Shown piece by piece: positions 34,242 through 45,008 of a stretch of DNA of 64,000 bases; position 1 is the stretch's first letter, and each line of letters opens with the position of its first letter. The notes beneath the pieces were generated by a model, which saw only the letters and a program-made list of their open reading frames with translations, was not told where the DNA came from and made no database searches. Source of the stretch: Diphasiastrum complanatum (lineage: Eukaryota > Streptophyta > Lycopodiopsida > Lycopodiales > Lycopodiaceae); NCBI GenBank assembly GCA_029204225.1, contig MU831834.1, forward strand, positions 1-64,000, given 5' to 3'. The translations under genes were made by a program, and so were the position numbers.

Positions 34242-35083
34242 TTACATGGAAAAGAGGGGCCCAGTGCCCAGGTTTGTTGCAGTACCTACAATTTCCAGGT
34301 TTATTTTGTCTTGAATAGCCACGTCCTTGACCTCGGTCTTGATTCCAATTACCTCGATTCGGACTATCATTGACTTGCTCATGAAATTGTTGAAATGATC
34401 CTCGGCTTGAGTTTCCTCTTCTCGATTGATACTTTCCACGGCCAATCTTCCACCTCGTCCTCCAACTACAAGAGCTTGATCATAGCTCCTGTTACGATAA
34501 TTCAAGTTCTCTTGACGTTGCTCTTCTTGCAAAAGCAATCCACCTAGTTCTTCATAGGTTGGAAGATTTTCTCTTGTGTCTATACTCGTCACAAACATCT
34601 GATGTGACTCACTCAAACTATTCAATGTCAATTGCACGATCTCATGATCTTGTACTCGCTCTCTAACTGCTCCTAATTGACCACGGATCTCTTTGATCTT
34701 CAGTATGTGATCAACAATAGTTGCACCATCATCCATCCGCAATGTATGCAACTTTGTCTTTAAAAATAATATTTGAGATATATTTGTCGTTTCAAACAAT
34801 GCCTTCAATGTATCCCACGCTTCTTTTGGTCCTTCTGAATCTGAAATATAGGGAATATTTGCATCTCTAACTGATAAGTTGATGACATTTGGGCTTTCCG
34901 TCTTCTCCTATCAAATTCCCGCTGATCTTCTTCAATCACTGGCCTTGTCTCTTCACATGTCATGATCTCCCATAGCTCTTTTTCCATTAAAATGTTCTTC
35001 AGTTTGAATTTCCAAATTGCATAGTTGCCGACACCTTCCAATTTGCTTGACTCATTAAGAACACTCTCGCTTAGAGTTGCCAT
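34242..35083 (-). pseudogene. Gag of the minus-strand copia element
   Basis: Minus ATG at 35,083 starts MATLSESVLNESSKLEGVGN, then YAIWKFKLKNILMEKELWEI (DUF4219). An extra base near 34,890 shifts the frame. The second frame runs 34,808-34,242 with AWDTLKALFETTNISQ, LTLNSLSESHQMFV and EELGGLLLQEEQRQENLNYR (UBN2). A further shift near 34,450 puts the CCHC knuckle CRYCNKPGH (about 34,265-34,300) in another frame. It ends where the nested fragment begins. Confidence 0.88.
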
Positions 35084-35934
35084 TACTGGATAGATGAGTC
35101 TGGATCACAAAATTTATTCACACCACAGAATTGTAAAGTTTTGGTTGTACATCTGATATCGATATGACGCGTGGGTGCACGACTACTCGGAATTCTCTAT
35201 ACCTCTGGCGCGTCGCCCCGATATTGGTACTGATATGTGATATCAGTATGACGCGCGGATGTACGACTGCTCTTGGTTTTCTTTACCTCTGGCGAGTCGA
35301 TCCGATATTGGTACGGATATGCTATATCTGTATGACGCGCGGATGTACGACTGCTCAAGATTTTTTCTACCTCTGGCGCGTCAATCCAATATTGGTACGG
35401 AAAAGATTAAAAATAGAGGGAATATAAGAACTTTCAGAGGGAATATTCTAGATTTCCCACTTCGGCGCGACGGCTATGTCGCCTTCTCTTTGCAAAGTTT
35501 TCGAAATGTGTGATCGTTCAAAAGACAGAGATCAGTAATGTGAAAATTATGAAGCCTTCTAACTCTGAATGGTAGTACTAGACATTGTCTAGTGTGATTT
35601 GCGGTACTCCAAACAGACAAATGAGAGATTTCTTGGCAAACCTGTCACACAAATAGCACTTTCCACAATAACTAGGAAGTACTGTAAAAATCTCCCCCAC
35701 TCAACAGATTTTCAATTTGTCTGATGCTGCCCTGGTCTTTTTGATGCCTCCGGGACTATGCTTTCATTCCCCACTGATGGTTCTGAGCTCCAACCCTACA
35801 AAATACACCAAAGAAGAATTTCTTCCAACCGTTTTTGTCTCTCCAAGCTTTCACCTCCCGTGAAGGACTTTCTCACTTCGTTGCGGAGCTTGTGATAAGC
35901 TGCATCCACTGATCAGGCACGCAGGACTATCGCT

Positions 35935-35946
35935 GCTCTGATACCA
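35935..35946 (-). other. tRNA-iMet primer-binding site
   Basis: The element strand reads TGGTATCAGAGC immediately after the 5' LTR end (CTTGTCA). Confidence 0.92.
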
Positions 35947-36195
35947 TGACAAGAATTAGATATGAAACATCAAGCATTCACCACAAGAAGGCGGAAGAAG
36001 AACACGTACTGTCACTCTATTACACTAACTCATACAGAATGTAAAATGTACAAATAAACCCTGAACCCTGATAGAGAGAGAAAACCTACGAGTAGACTAA
36101 TAGACTAGCCTACGACTATTGACAACTGGTCACAGCTGTCAACATTAATGTGCATCGTAAACAATAACAATGAAGTTTATCATTGATTTCTAACA
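35947..36195 (-). repeat. 5' LTR of minus-strand copia element
   Basis: 249 bp, partner of 27,733-27,994. High similarity indicates a fairly recent insertion relative to the other elements in the window. Confidence 0.9.
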
Positions 36196-36251
36196 AACAA
36201 TACTCTGGTGAAGGTTCTTTTTGAGATTTTGACATAAAAAATCACTGAAAC

Positions 36252-36583
36252 TATCATGCCCATGACTGGTCTTGGGTAGCGTGTCCACGCTAGGGATCGG
36301 TAGACCAACATCCCATAAGTTAATTATGACTATAAAGGAATTGGGGCCCTTATGTGTACATGGTCATAATTAATGGTTGTAGGCCTAAACACATGGTGGT
36401 GGAGTTGGTATGGGTCTATCAGTGAGTCATTGGGGAACTGGATGACATGGCCCAGATAGGCTGCAGAGGTGTCCAGTGAGGTGTCGCAGTGCACTACTAG
36501 TGGTGCATGGGCCTTGGAGGGTATAAGTATACCTGCTGGGCTCTCATTAGTGGATGCTTGATAGCATGACCGGTGGCAGGATG
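36252..36583 (+). repeat. 5' LTR segment of gypsy remnant
   Basis: Starts TATCATGCCC where the partner has TGTCATGCCC, so the terminal TG is mutated. It ends abruptly at GGATG followed by unrelated sequence with no primer site. Confidence 0.75.
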
Positions 36584-38939
36584 GTAGGTTTAAACATTTA
36601 GATAACTTAAGGTTTAAGTTATGGAGTGTGTTGTGCTGGAGGCATGGTTGGTAGGGTAGAGGGGTGGGTCTGGACATCTTCTTCCAAACTTTTTGTTTTT
36701 CTATTTTTTAATGTTTCCATGGGCTACTTGTAGTCATTACAGACTAGGTTTTTTTAAATGCAGTTAAGGTTGAATTTAATGGCTTCAAAAATTGTGTACA
36801 TTTGATTTAAATGCATCGACATGGTTTTTCAGCAGTGTTATGGCTTAGGTACCATTTGCAAAATTCATTGGTATAATTTTAATAAGCACGTTATGATCTG
36901 TAAAAACTATGTTTTTTGGACATTGCCTTATTAAAGGGAATTATACACATAATGATTCTAAACTGAACGTGTTTCTTTTCGGTTGAGACAAGCAAGTGGT
37001 TATGTGTAAAGTTCCGGTAGGAGAGATAATTTTCCCGTCTTCTTGGAAACTTTTTCGACATCACCTAAAAATGATGGACCCCCTGATTTTATTACAACTC
37101 AACCTTGGGTGAGACTGTTATGGAACTTTATGAAGTTATAAGTACCGAAACAACCAAATGCAAAATCATTTTAGACAATTATAGGCTATTAATTCAAAAC
37201 AACTTGGGCTTACAAACAAATTTTTTTTTCCGGTGAGTAATGTCCGGAAGTTGTTGATGACTGGATAAACCGTTTGTCGCTGCACAAACATCCCAGAGTA
37301 AACAAAAGCGAATTTCGTCGGTGTTCTGGGTAAAGCCTCATGTGAGTGCAACCCATAGAACTGTGACTGGGCTGAATTCCTGGTGAAATTTCGTTAACGA
37401 AATGTGTATTCTCTTTATTAACTTCAATGGGCAACCGAGAACGTGAATTCTCGGACTTTTTGGCCGAAATTGTCGTCTTTTCATAATCATGCACGGCCAG
37501 AAACGGCCCAGAAGCCTAGGATGGAAAAACTAAAATGGAACGAGAAAGTTATTTCTTGATGTGCTTGAAGCCATGGGCATACCAACACTATTTGTTGTTA
37601 AGAGCAAGAAAAAGCCGGATCATTCTTCCCCATTTCTAAATCTGTCGCTAGGAACCTTATAGTAACCGTAAAGATTGTGAAAAGGGGCGAAAAAATGTTT
37701 GTTTGAGTTGAAGTTGGAATTTTTTATAAATTCCCGAGAACTTCATATACTTGTATTATTTTTTCTGACACTTTGATCAAGAAGTGGAGGGTCTTTGTGG
37801 AGGAAGAACACGTGGTATGGGACGCAGCCAATTCCAAAATGAAGATCTGAAATTAACTGGATCAGTTGACCATAGTATGGCCGTAAGTCTTAGTGATGCC
37901 AAATACTATCGGTCATAAAATGGGTGTTTTGTCGAAAATTTGAGATATTGGTCATGACCCCCTTTTTAGGATATCTCAAATTTACAAAACCGGAAACCTG
38001 GCAAGCTATTTCTTTATAAAGGATATGTTGATGAATTTCTTAATACATTAATTAACCCAATTTTTTGTGATTTCTTGGTAAATAATTTTTTATTACCCAT
38101 TGACCTTGGATGATGTCACAAAAATGGTTAATAGGCCCTTTTCTAACATTGTTCTCTCTACTTGAATCTTCAAAAAATCCTTTTTTGATTTACGGGTTAA
38201 TTCTCAAGCTTGGTAACCAAGAAGATCTTTGGTTTAGTCATTGTGTTGGGACATCATTGGTATTTGCCTACAATGACGCAACACTTCTTTTGGCTTTCAA
38301 GATTTCTCAGATATCTTCTTAGTCTCTTCTCCTGGGCAAATCTCAAATGATCTGCACCCCTTGGAAATTCGTGGCGTTTCCTGTTAAAAAAGGGGGAGAA
38401 GTAGGAAGAAAAGAGAGTTATCAAGGAGAAACATCTGTAAGAGATTCCAGGAGAAATTTGTTATAGATAATGGACCTGCTTTATAAATCAGAAACGATAG
38501 GATATTCAGATATTACAGAAATCCTTTATGGATTCTAGTTGAAATTTGATTTGAAGATTTAACGGGGGGAAAATTTAGAAAGTACTCTTGTGATAGGAAA
38601 GTGGTTGATAACAAGTCTGATTGATTTGTGTTAGAACTTGTTAATACTATTGCAAAATGGGAGGTTGTTGAAAAATTGTTCCTTGCTGGAAGCAATCAAC
38701 TTGATCTTAGTATGGATTGAGATCCTTGGGTTGATGCAAGGGAAGAACTTCATGCTAACAATATATTCTTTTGTGTTAATCTCCGGTTGAGATTTTTTGG
38801 TTGTGAAATAGCACTCTTTGAGAAATATTCTCTCTTAGAGGATAACCAAGTTACAAGATTCTCGGTTATGAAAGTGTTGTGTACTAATCAGGAGTTATTA
38901 GTAGAGATATACTATGTAGTGAATCTTTGTGGGATCATT

Positions 38940-39243
38940 AAAACCTTTTGTCCTTGAAAAAGATCGTATCGTTAGCTTACTAATTGGAACTCCCGGAAGG
39001 ATCGCAAGTGCATCCCGTATTTCACGTAAACTATCTCTGAAAGAGTCTACGTGAAGGAGAGCATCTTGGATTTGGAGAGCAGTTGGACCTGTTGGATGAA
39101 TCATCGGATGTATCTTGTCTTGAACTCGAAAAGATCTTGGATAGTTACCGAGTATCTGGTTCAATTGAAGGGATGTACGGACGATGATGATTCCTGGGAA
39201 CAGGAAGGAAGCTTAAGGAGGTTCTTTCCCCGTTTTAAGTTCT
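38940..39243 (+). pseudogene. Gypsy pol C-terminus with chromodomain
   Basis: Plus frame 39,051-39,243 encodes the end of a chromodomain: EYLVQLKGCTDDDDSWEQEG, then SLRRFFPRFKF. The W-K-G and D-x-SWE pattern and the polypurine tract 18 bp downstream are typical of chromovirus-type gypsy elements. The sequence upstream is frameshifted and only faintly similar. Confidence 0.7.
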
Positions 39244-39273
39244 GAGGACAGAACTTGAATAAGGGGGGAAGAA

Positions 39274-39605
39274 TGTCATGCCCATGACTGGTCTCGGGTA
39301 GCGTGTCTACGCTAGGGACCGGTAGACCAACAACCCGTAAGTTAATTATGACTATAAGGGAATTGGGGCCCTTATGTGTACATGGTCATAATTAATGGTT
39401 GTAGGCCTAAACACATGGTGGTGGAGTTGGTATGGGTCTATCAGTGAGTCATTGTAAAACTGGATGACGTGGCCCAGATAGGCAGTAGAGGTGTCCAGTG
39501 AGGTGTCACAGTGCACTACTAGTGGTGCATGGGCCTTGGAGGGTATAAGTATACCTGCTGGGCTCTCATTAGTGGACGCTTGATAGCATGACCGGTGGCA
39601 GGATG
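39274..39605 (+). repeat. 3' LTR segment of gypsy remnant
   Basis: 332 bp matching 36,252-36,583. The true LTR may extend to about 39,720, but the left copy gives no support beyond 39,605. Confidence 0.8.
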
Positions 39606-41130
39606 CTGCTGGTGTGATGCCATATTCCTCTTTGTGATTGATCCACAGCTTGGGGGCTAGATCCGTTCGATCTAGGTTTGGTTGGGTTGGTTTGTCCACC
39701 ATCAGGTTCCCTTGTGTCGCTTGTGATTGGCATGCTTAGAATAGGATCCTTGGATTGAGGACTTTACAGAAACTCAATTTGATGATTCTGATCAAAGTAA
39801 CCTTCGCCCACTTGACTGGAAATGGGAAACACTATAATACAACTATGGTAGGCTGAACAAAGGTTTATATGTAGCTTGAAAAAAAAATTCAAGTTGGTGA
39901 GGGTTAAAATGGACATTTCAGCAGACTAACCTTTATTGGCCTTTGTCTATGGCAACTAACCTTCGCCTACTTCATTGATGCCAAAAAATTGCATTGGTAA
40001 TATTCGAGAGGATTGGTGAAGGTTGTTAGAGAGATACTGATGTTTTTGTTGAAAGAGGTGTGTTTCCTCCACAAAAAATGATCATGATTAATCAAAGCCT
40101 TCACTGGACCTATATTCTGGGAACTAACTTTTGTAGAGGTTTCTGACAGCTTATCTAAGTCAAAAAAAAGTTACAGAAGGTATGGCAAAGTCAAAATTGA
40201 AGATTATTGATGAATTTAGCAATTTTTATCACTTTAATATTCACATGACTTTCAGAATTGGGCAAGAACCCTCGCCAATCTCTATGAATACCAAATTTGG
40301 TATACTAGAAGTCAAAGGTTTGTTGACTAATCAAGAGCACTTGGCATTTTTTTAAATGAATTTTTCACAAAGGTTTTTTTTTTTTTTTTTATGTTTTTGG
40401 TTGTTATTTTTAATATTTTTGTAGAGGATTAAACCTAGTAAAATATTGATAGACTAGAGTATTAACATACATCTATATACCTATGAAAGGTATTTCAACT
40501 TTGTACTTTACATTCTTGTAAAAGATTAAACTATAATTTTTTTAAGGTCAATCTTTTGAGAGATAAAGAGATTGCCTCAATTGCTCCAATTACACAAAAT
40601 GCATGTAAATTTTGGCTACTTGTGTTGTTTGCATTCCCCAAAACTCACAAAAGCCCATAAAGCAAGTCAATGGTAGATGATGAGTGACACAAGCACAATG
40701 ACATCATTTTCACAATATGTTGTGAATTTTGAAGTTCAAAAAGAGATTTTGAATGCAGATTATACTAGCCCAAAAAATCAAATAAGAAGTTTTGAAAGTA
40801 GATACCAACTCATAGAATTCCCTATATACAACCCCAAAAAACGTCAAGCAATATAACCAAGATTTATTGCTATCTTTTATGCTTGTGAAAGTTATTTTCT
40901 AGTTGAATGCACCGAGCATCTTCCATAAATTTGTAGCCATTTTACCAACTCCAAAGTCTATTATCCACTCCTTAATAGCAAAGAATCACCATGGCATCAA
41001 GTTTAAGATCAGTGTAGGTGCACCCCAATTTGCAAACTTTCATGTAGGGGTTGAGGTAATCAAAGTTGAAAAAACATTTCTTCCTTCGATGAGATTTGGA
41101 TCATGCTCAAATCCAAAATTCTCTAGGAAA
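39606..41130. other. Intergenic, no gene seen
   Basis: AT-rich, with TTCGCC(C/T)ACTT(G/C)A words repeated at 39,806 and 39,963 and a poly-T run at 40,377. The 84-codon plus frame at 40,903-41,157 overlaps the last exon of the minus-strand gene and is not convincing. It probably includes the 3' untranslated region of the BODYGUARD-like gene. Confidence 0.4.
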
Positions 41131-44100
41131 TTAGGTTTTTGTCCAAATGCTTTCTAACTCATTTGCCATTGCACATGCACGACCTGCGATTATTGAGAGA
41201 TGACCTGCATTTTCAATTATATGAATTTGTACTTTAGGGTATTTGGCATGGAGTTCATAACTATATTTGACAGGACATCGCAAGTCTCTTCTTCCATGGA
41301 TGATGGTCATTTGACAACTAGAATACTCGAGGACGTTTAGATACTTGTTGATGTTGTACGCTCCAACACATATGGTATTGTGAAATACATGCCATGCTGA
41401 ATGATGTGTATGCAACATGAAGTCTTCCAAAAAGCATTTTGGCATCCTGAGGTTCCAAATATTTGTTAAAAAGATAAAACAGTTACATATATAAAATTTG
41501 TAAAAGGTGATGTTCAAATCAAATAATATTGATAAGGTAGTCATAAGAATCTATACTCATAATTTTTTTGAACAAGGATCCCAATAATGTTGTAGACATG
41601 TTGCTCAGGCTAAAATAGCTACCAAAAATAAGAACATGATAAAAAAATCTAAGTTAATGGGTTGATCCTCAAGTTGGAGTAAAGGTCATGAAAAATCAAC
41701 AATTTGCTCTTTTATTTGTAAGAGAGAAAAAATAAAACCTGGCAAATCTTGTAAGTTGTTGAAGAGGGAGCTCCCAAATTTGGTGATTTTTACATAGCAT
41801 AAAACAAATCGCTCTGCCTATGTGCTCATACCATGCCATGATTGCATTGAAAAAAGATCTCAAAGGCCAAACCTTCTTTGGAGCTAATTGGTGCATTAAG
41901 TAAAGTCCTGGATTTTTTAGATCAGGTATAGGGAAGTATGGCTGAGATTAAAAGAATACAAAATCATTAGTTGGATATTCATTCAAAAGGAATTTTTTTC
42001 TTCTTATCTCTTTGTTCTAAAGTATGTTAGCATATAACACCACAAAAGAAAAAAAATCTAAAAATGATTTTGCACATTATTCGCTTATAATCATGTTACA
42101 CATAAATAATATGAATTTCTTTGGATATATTTGCATACCGGTGAAATCAAAGTGATGGTCTTGGCGAGTTTTGGAAATTTCGTTGCCATTGCTAGTGCAA
42201 CAATGCAACCCATTGAATGCCCAACAATATGAACACGCTTTATCTCATGAGGTTCCAAAACAGATTTTTGTATAGCTTCTATATGATCCGCAAGTGTGTA
42301 TAAGCAATTTGATGGCTTTGGGCTTTTTCCAAAACCAAGTAGATCAATAGCAAAAAGTCGATATGACTTTTGAATGGACTCTGATAGATACGGAAACACT
42401 GTCTCCACCCATAAGGAAGATGATGAAAGAAACCCATGAATAAATAAGACATTGTCATCCATACCAAATTCCATAGAGCTCTTGTCTGCAATTGGTGCAC
42501 ATGCCAACAATCAAAATTATGTGATAAACAAATTTGCAAATTGAGAGTTTATCTTTGTGCTTTTACTCCAAAAGGTCAATGCCATGCCATAACACATTCA
42601 AATTTTTGATGCATCTATAGAAGCTACAAAGCACCAACATTTAGCACTTCATAAATAGCACACTAAATAAATATTCAAAGTTGTTCAATTAATTATTATT
42701 TTTTGACAACATATATAAGAGCTAAAAAGTAATAAAGAAATATAAACATAAATTTTATTGAGGTGCAAGTTCTTCAATGCCATTTCAATATTGTTTTTTT
42801 CTTGTGCATTTGACACTAGAGTTTAACACATCAAGAGAAATACATCCAAATGCATGATAGCTAGAGATAGCTTATCCATGTCCGTGATGCTAGATGCCTC
42901 CCTATCGATGCCAATGCCAATGACTGGCCCTCTGCTATAATGCTATAATGTATTTCCAAATGAGCACACTATGAAGTTCTCGCCATTACTATCACCTCCA
43001 ATAGATCTCTAGCAAGACACTTACCACAGTGTTTGCCCCCATCGCACCCAATCATGATGTCCATCTGCTCTCTATCCTATAGCTTGATCTCAAGCTTCAC
43101 ATGTTGTCCATTTGCATTTGCAATGTCTTGATTCCATCATGAATCCCATCTGTAAGTCATATCCATCAATCAATAACTCAAATCCAATATGAAAAATAGC
43201 TTACCATGTCATTATCATGTACAATCACTATCAGGTATCCCAATGTCATCCACGATCATGAAGATCTGAGCATGTACCCTATAGTGCCCCACATGTATTT
43301 CCCAAAGCTAGCTCCCAAGCTGCTCCTATGAATGATTCCAAACCAATTTATGAGAATACATTGAAATGCGAATTACAAAGCCAACATCAAGTCTCTTCAC
43401 ATGACGTGACATGTCAATATCCCTCCAATATCCCTTAGAGATCTTCCATGGCCCAAACCAAACGATCTGCACTCTGCCATCACTAGAATCTGCATCTCTA
43501 ATGCAATACTGATACGACAAATTGACTTGACTTACCCAGAATAGGTTGTTGAAGTGTATCTCATTGATGACAAACCCGATACACTACTCCATAGCTACAA
43601 TGACTTGATCTGAAAAATGACTTACAAACTGCAAAACCCACAAAAAAAAATTACACTTACCACTCATCAAGAGTCTCCAAAGTGTGATACTGACCCGTTC
43701 TTCATCTCCCTTGTGTCCTACACACATAGTTCGTCCAATGCAAGTCCGCTACCTTGTCCAATGGCTTCCAAATGGCAACACCTCGCACTTCAATCACCCA
43801 TGACCATCCAAATGTGATTAAGCTAGCCCAAATCTCTCTCTCAAATAAGAAATTTCCAAGTTACAGATGCGTGTATTAATGCAACTATCACCTGACTCGA
43901 CATTGTCACTGCCAATTATGCTTGTGAGAGCGATCCCCCAAATGTCACCCACATTGGTCAGTTTTGACTCCAAAAGTTGAATCTGATCACAAGAATTTTT
44001 CACCCGTAACTGGCATCCCATGTCTACGTCTCCCCTTTGATTGATTGCCCTCTCAAAATTGTCGCCAATGATGAGTAGTCCCGATGCCAAACTGCACTTT

Positions 44101-44977
44101 CATCGCCAATACTAGCTTTCTCTACACATTTTGCTTCCATTCGCTCTCATTCCGCGATTATCGCTCTCAAAACACCTTGTTACCTTGTCAGAAGTAAGCA
44201 ATAGAGATTTTGAATTGATAATGTCGCATTGTACCACCTTGTAGTAGGTTTCACCAGCCAAAAATTGCCCCAAATTTGGCCTTACGATACCCAAATAACA
44301 AATGTAGCCCATCACGAGATCACCTGCACTTTGCTAACTGGAATGGTTGTGAAAACGGCCTGGAACATATTATCCCTACTCGGTGACATCGCTTTGTCCA
44401 CTAACTCTAAGCAGCCAGTTTCAGAGGTCAATTTGGCCAAAGGATGGCCAAAAAAGATGCCTCATAGCATTAGTCAAAGGCTTCAAACCATTTTTCCCTT
44501 GCATTTTGAACTGGATTTTCAAAGCAAAATACATAGGGTGAAATAAAGGTTGAACTATAGGGTCAAGTAATTGCATTCAATGAACCATAATTGTAATTTC
44601 AAAAGCAACCTTCAAATTTTCTCCCCATGACAAAAGAAAATTTGAAGTCGAGAAATAATAATAAAAACTAGAATTTTGATCTAAATTAAATTTGGAAAGT
44701 GGGGTGTTGGTTTGTGTTGTGGGGCAACAATAAAAAACCCAAGTAGCCCCTCATTTCCCTTTGAAGTGAAACTTAGAGGAAGGGGAGCATCAAATCAAAA
44801 AAGTTAAAAAAAAAAAAAAGCAAACCATAAAATATGTTTAACTTTTGTCTTATAATGGGCAAATGATTCGACTTTTTAAAGACAATAGGGAGAGGTGGGC
44901 CTATGCATATGCCCACTTGGAGGCTCGAGCCTCTCTGCACCATAGGCCCACATTGGCCCGTTGTGTAGGCACCACAA

Positions 44978-45008
<31 letters not shown>

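Larger units (their letters stand above)
30845..34255 (+). mobile_element. Nested plus-strand copia fragment
   Basis: Opposite in orientation to its host element. It has a 642-bp 5' LTR, a primer site and a gag-protease frame but no reverse transcriptase, RNase H or 3' LTR. At the right it runs in the integrase-RT linker (to about 34,250) directly into the gag zinc knuckle of the host element. About 155 bp of unassigned sequence separates the host pol end from the LTR start at 31,001. The layout implies insertion followed by a deletion that removed both its 3' half and about 600 bp of the host. Confidence 0.75.
27733..36195 (-). mobile_element. Ty1/copia element, LTR to LTR, with a nested copia fragment
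   Basis: Minus-strand element bounded by LTRs of 262 bp (27,733-27,994) and 249 bp (35,947-36,195). They start TGTTAGAAATC and end TTCTTGTCA on the element strand. The LTRs are nearly identical apart from a 13-bp indel. Flanking 5-mers are AACAG (27,728) and AACAA (36,196), a one-mismatch target duplication. The primer site is at 35,935-35,946 and the polypurine tract at 27,995-28,005. Gag lies at 34.26-35.08 kb and pol at 28.0-30.84 kb. A plus-strand copia fragment occupies about 30.85-34.25 kb, and roughly 600 bp of the host element's own protease region is missing at that insertion. Confidence 0.9.
36252..39605 (+). mobile_element. Ty3/gypsy chromovirus remnant between 332-bp LTR segments
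   Basis: Two direct repeats of exactly 332 bp (36,252-36,583 and 39,274-39,605), about 5 percent different by eye, start (T)GTCATGCCCATGACTGG and lose similarity at the same base (after GGCAGGATG). The right one follows a polypurine tract (AAGGGGGGAAGAA, 39,261-39,273), as a 3' LTR should. Immediately before it is a decayed chromodomain and pol C-terminus. The 2.3 kb between 36,584 and 38,930 holds no gag, protease or RT that I can read, so the interior was lost or replaced. Confidence 0.75.

Noticed and set aside
36330..36677. 115-codon minus ORF, with a similar one at 39,352-39,702
   Set aside because: Both lie in the antisense strand of the gypsy LTR; their likeness only reflects the LTR pair.
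40903..41157. 84-codon plus ORF next to the BODYGUARD-like gene
   Set aside because: Overlaps the last exon in antisense and has no protein-like pattern.
43326..44315. Minus-strand frames inside intron 1 as extra exons
   Set aside because: The exon 1 to exon 2 phase already joins to give the conserved protein; these frames have no BODYGUARD similarity and contain no needed segment.
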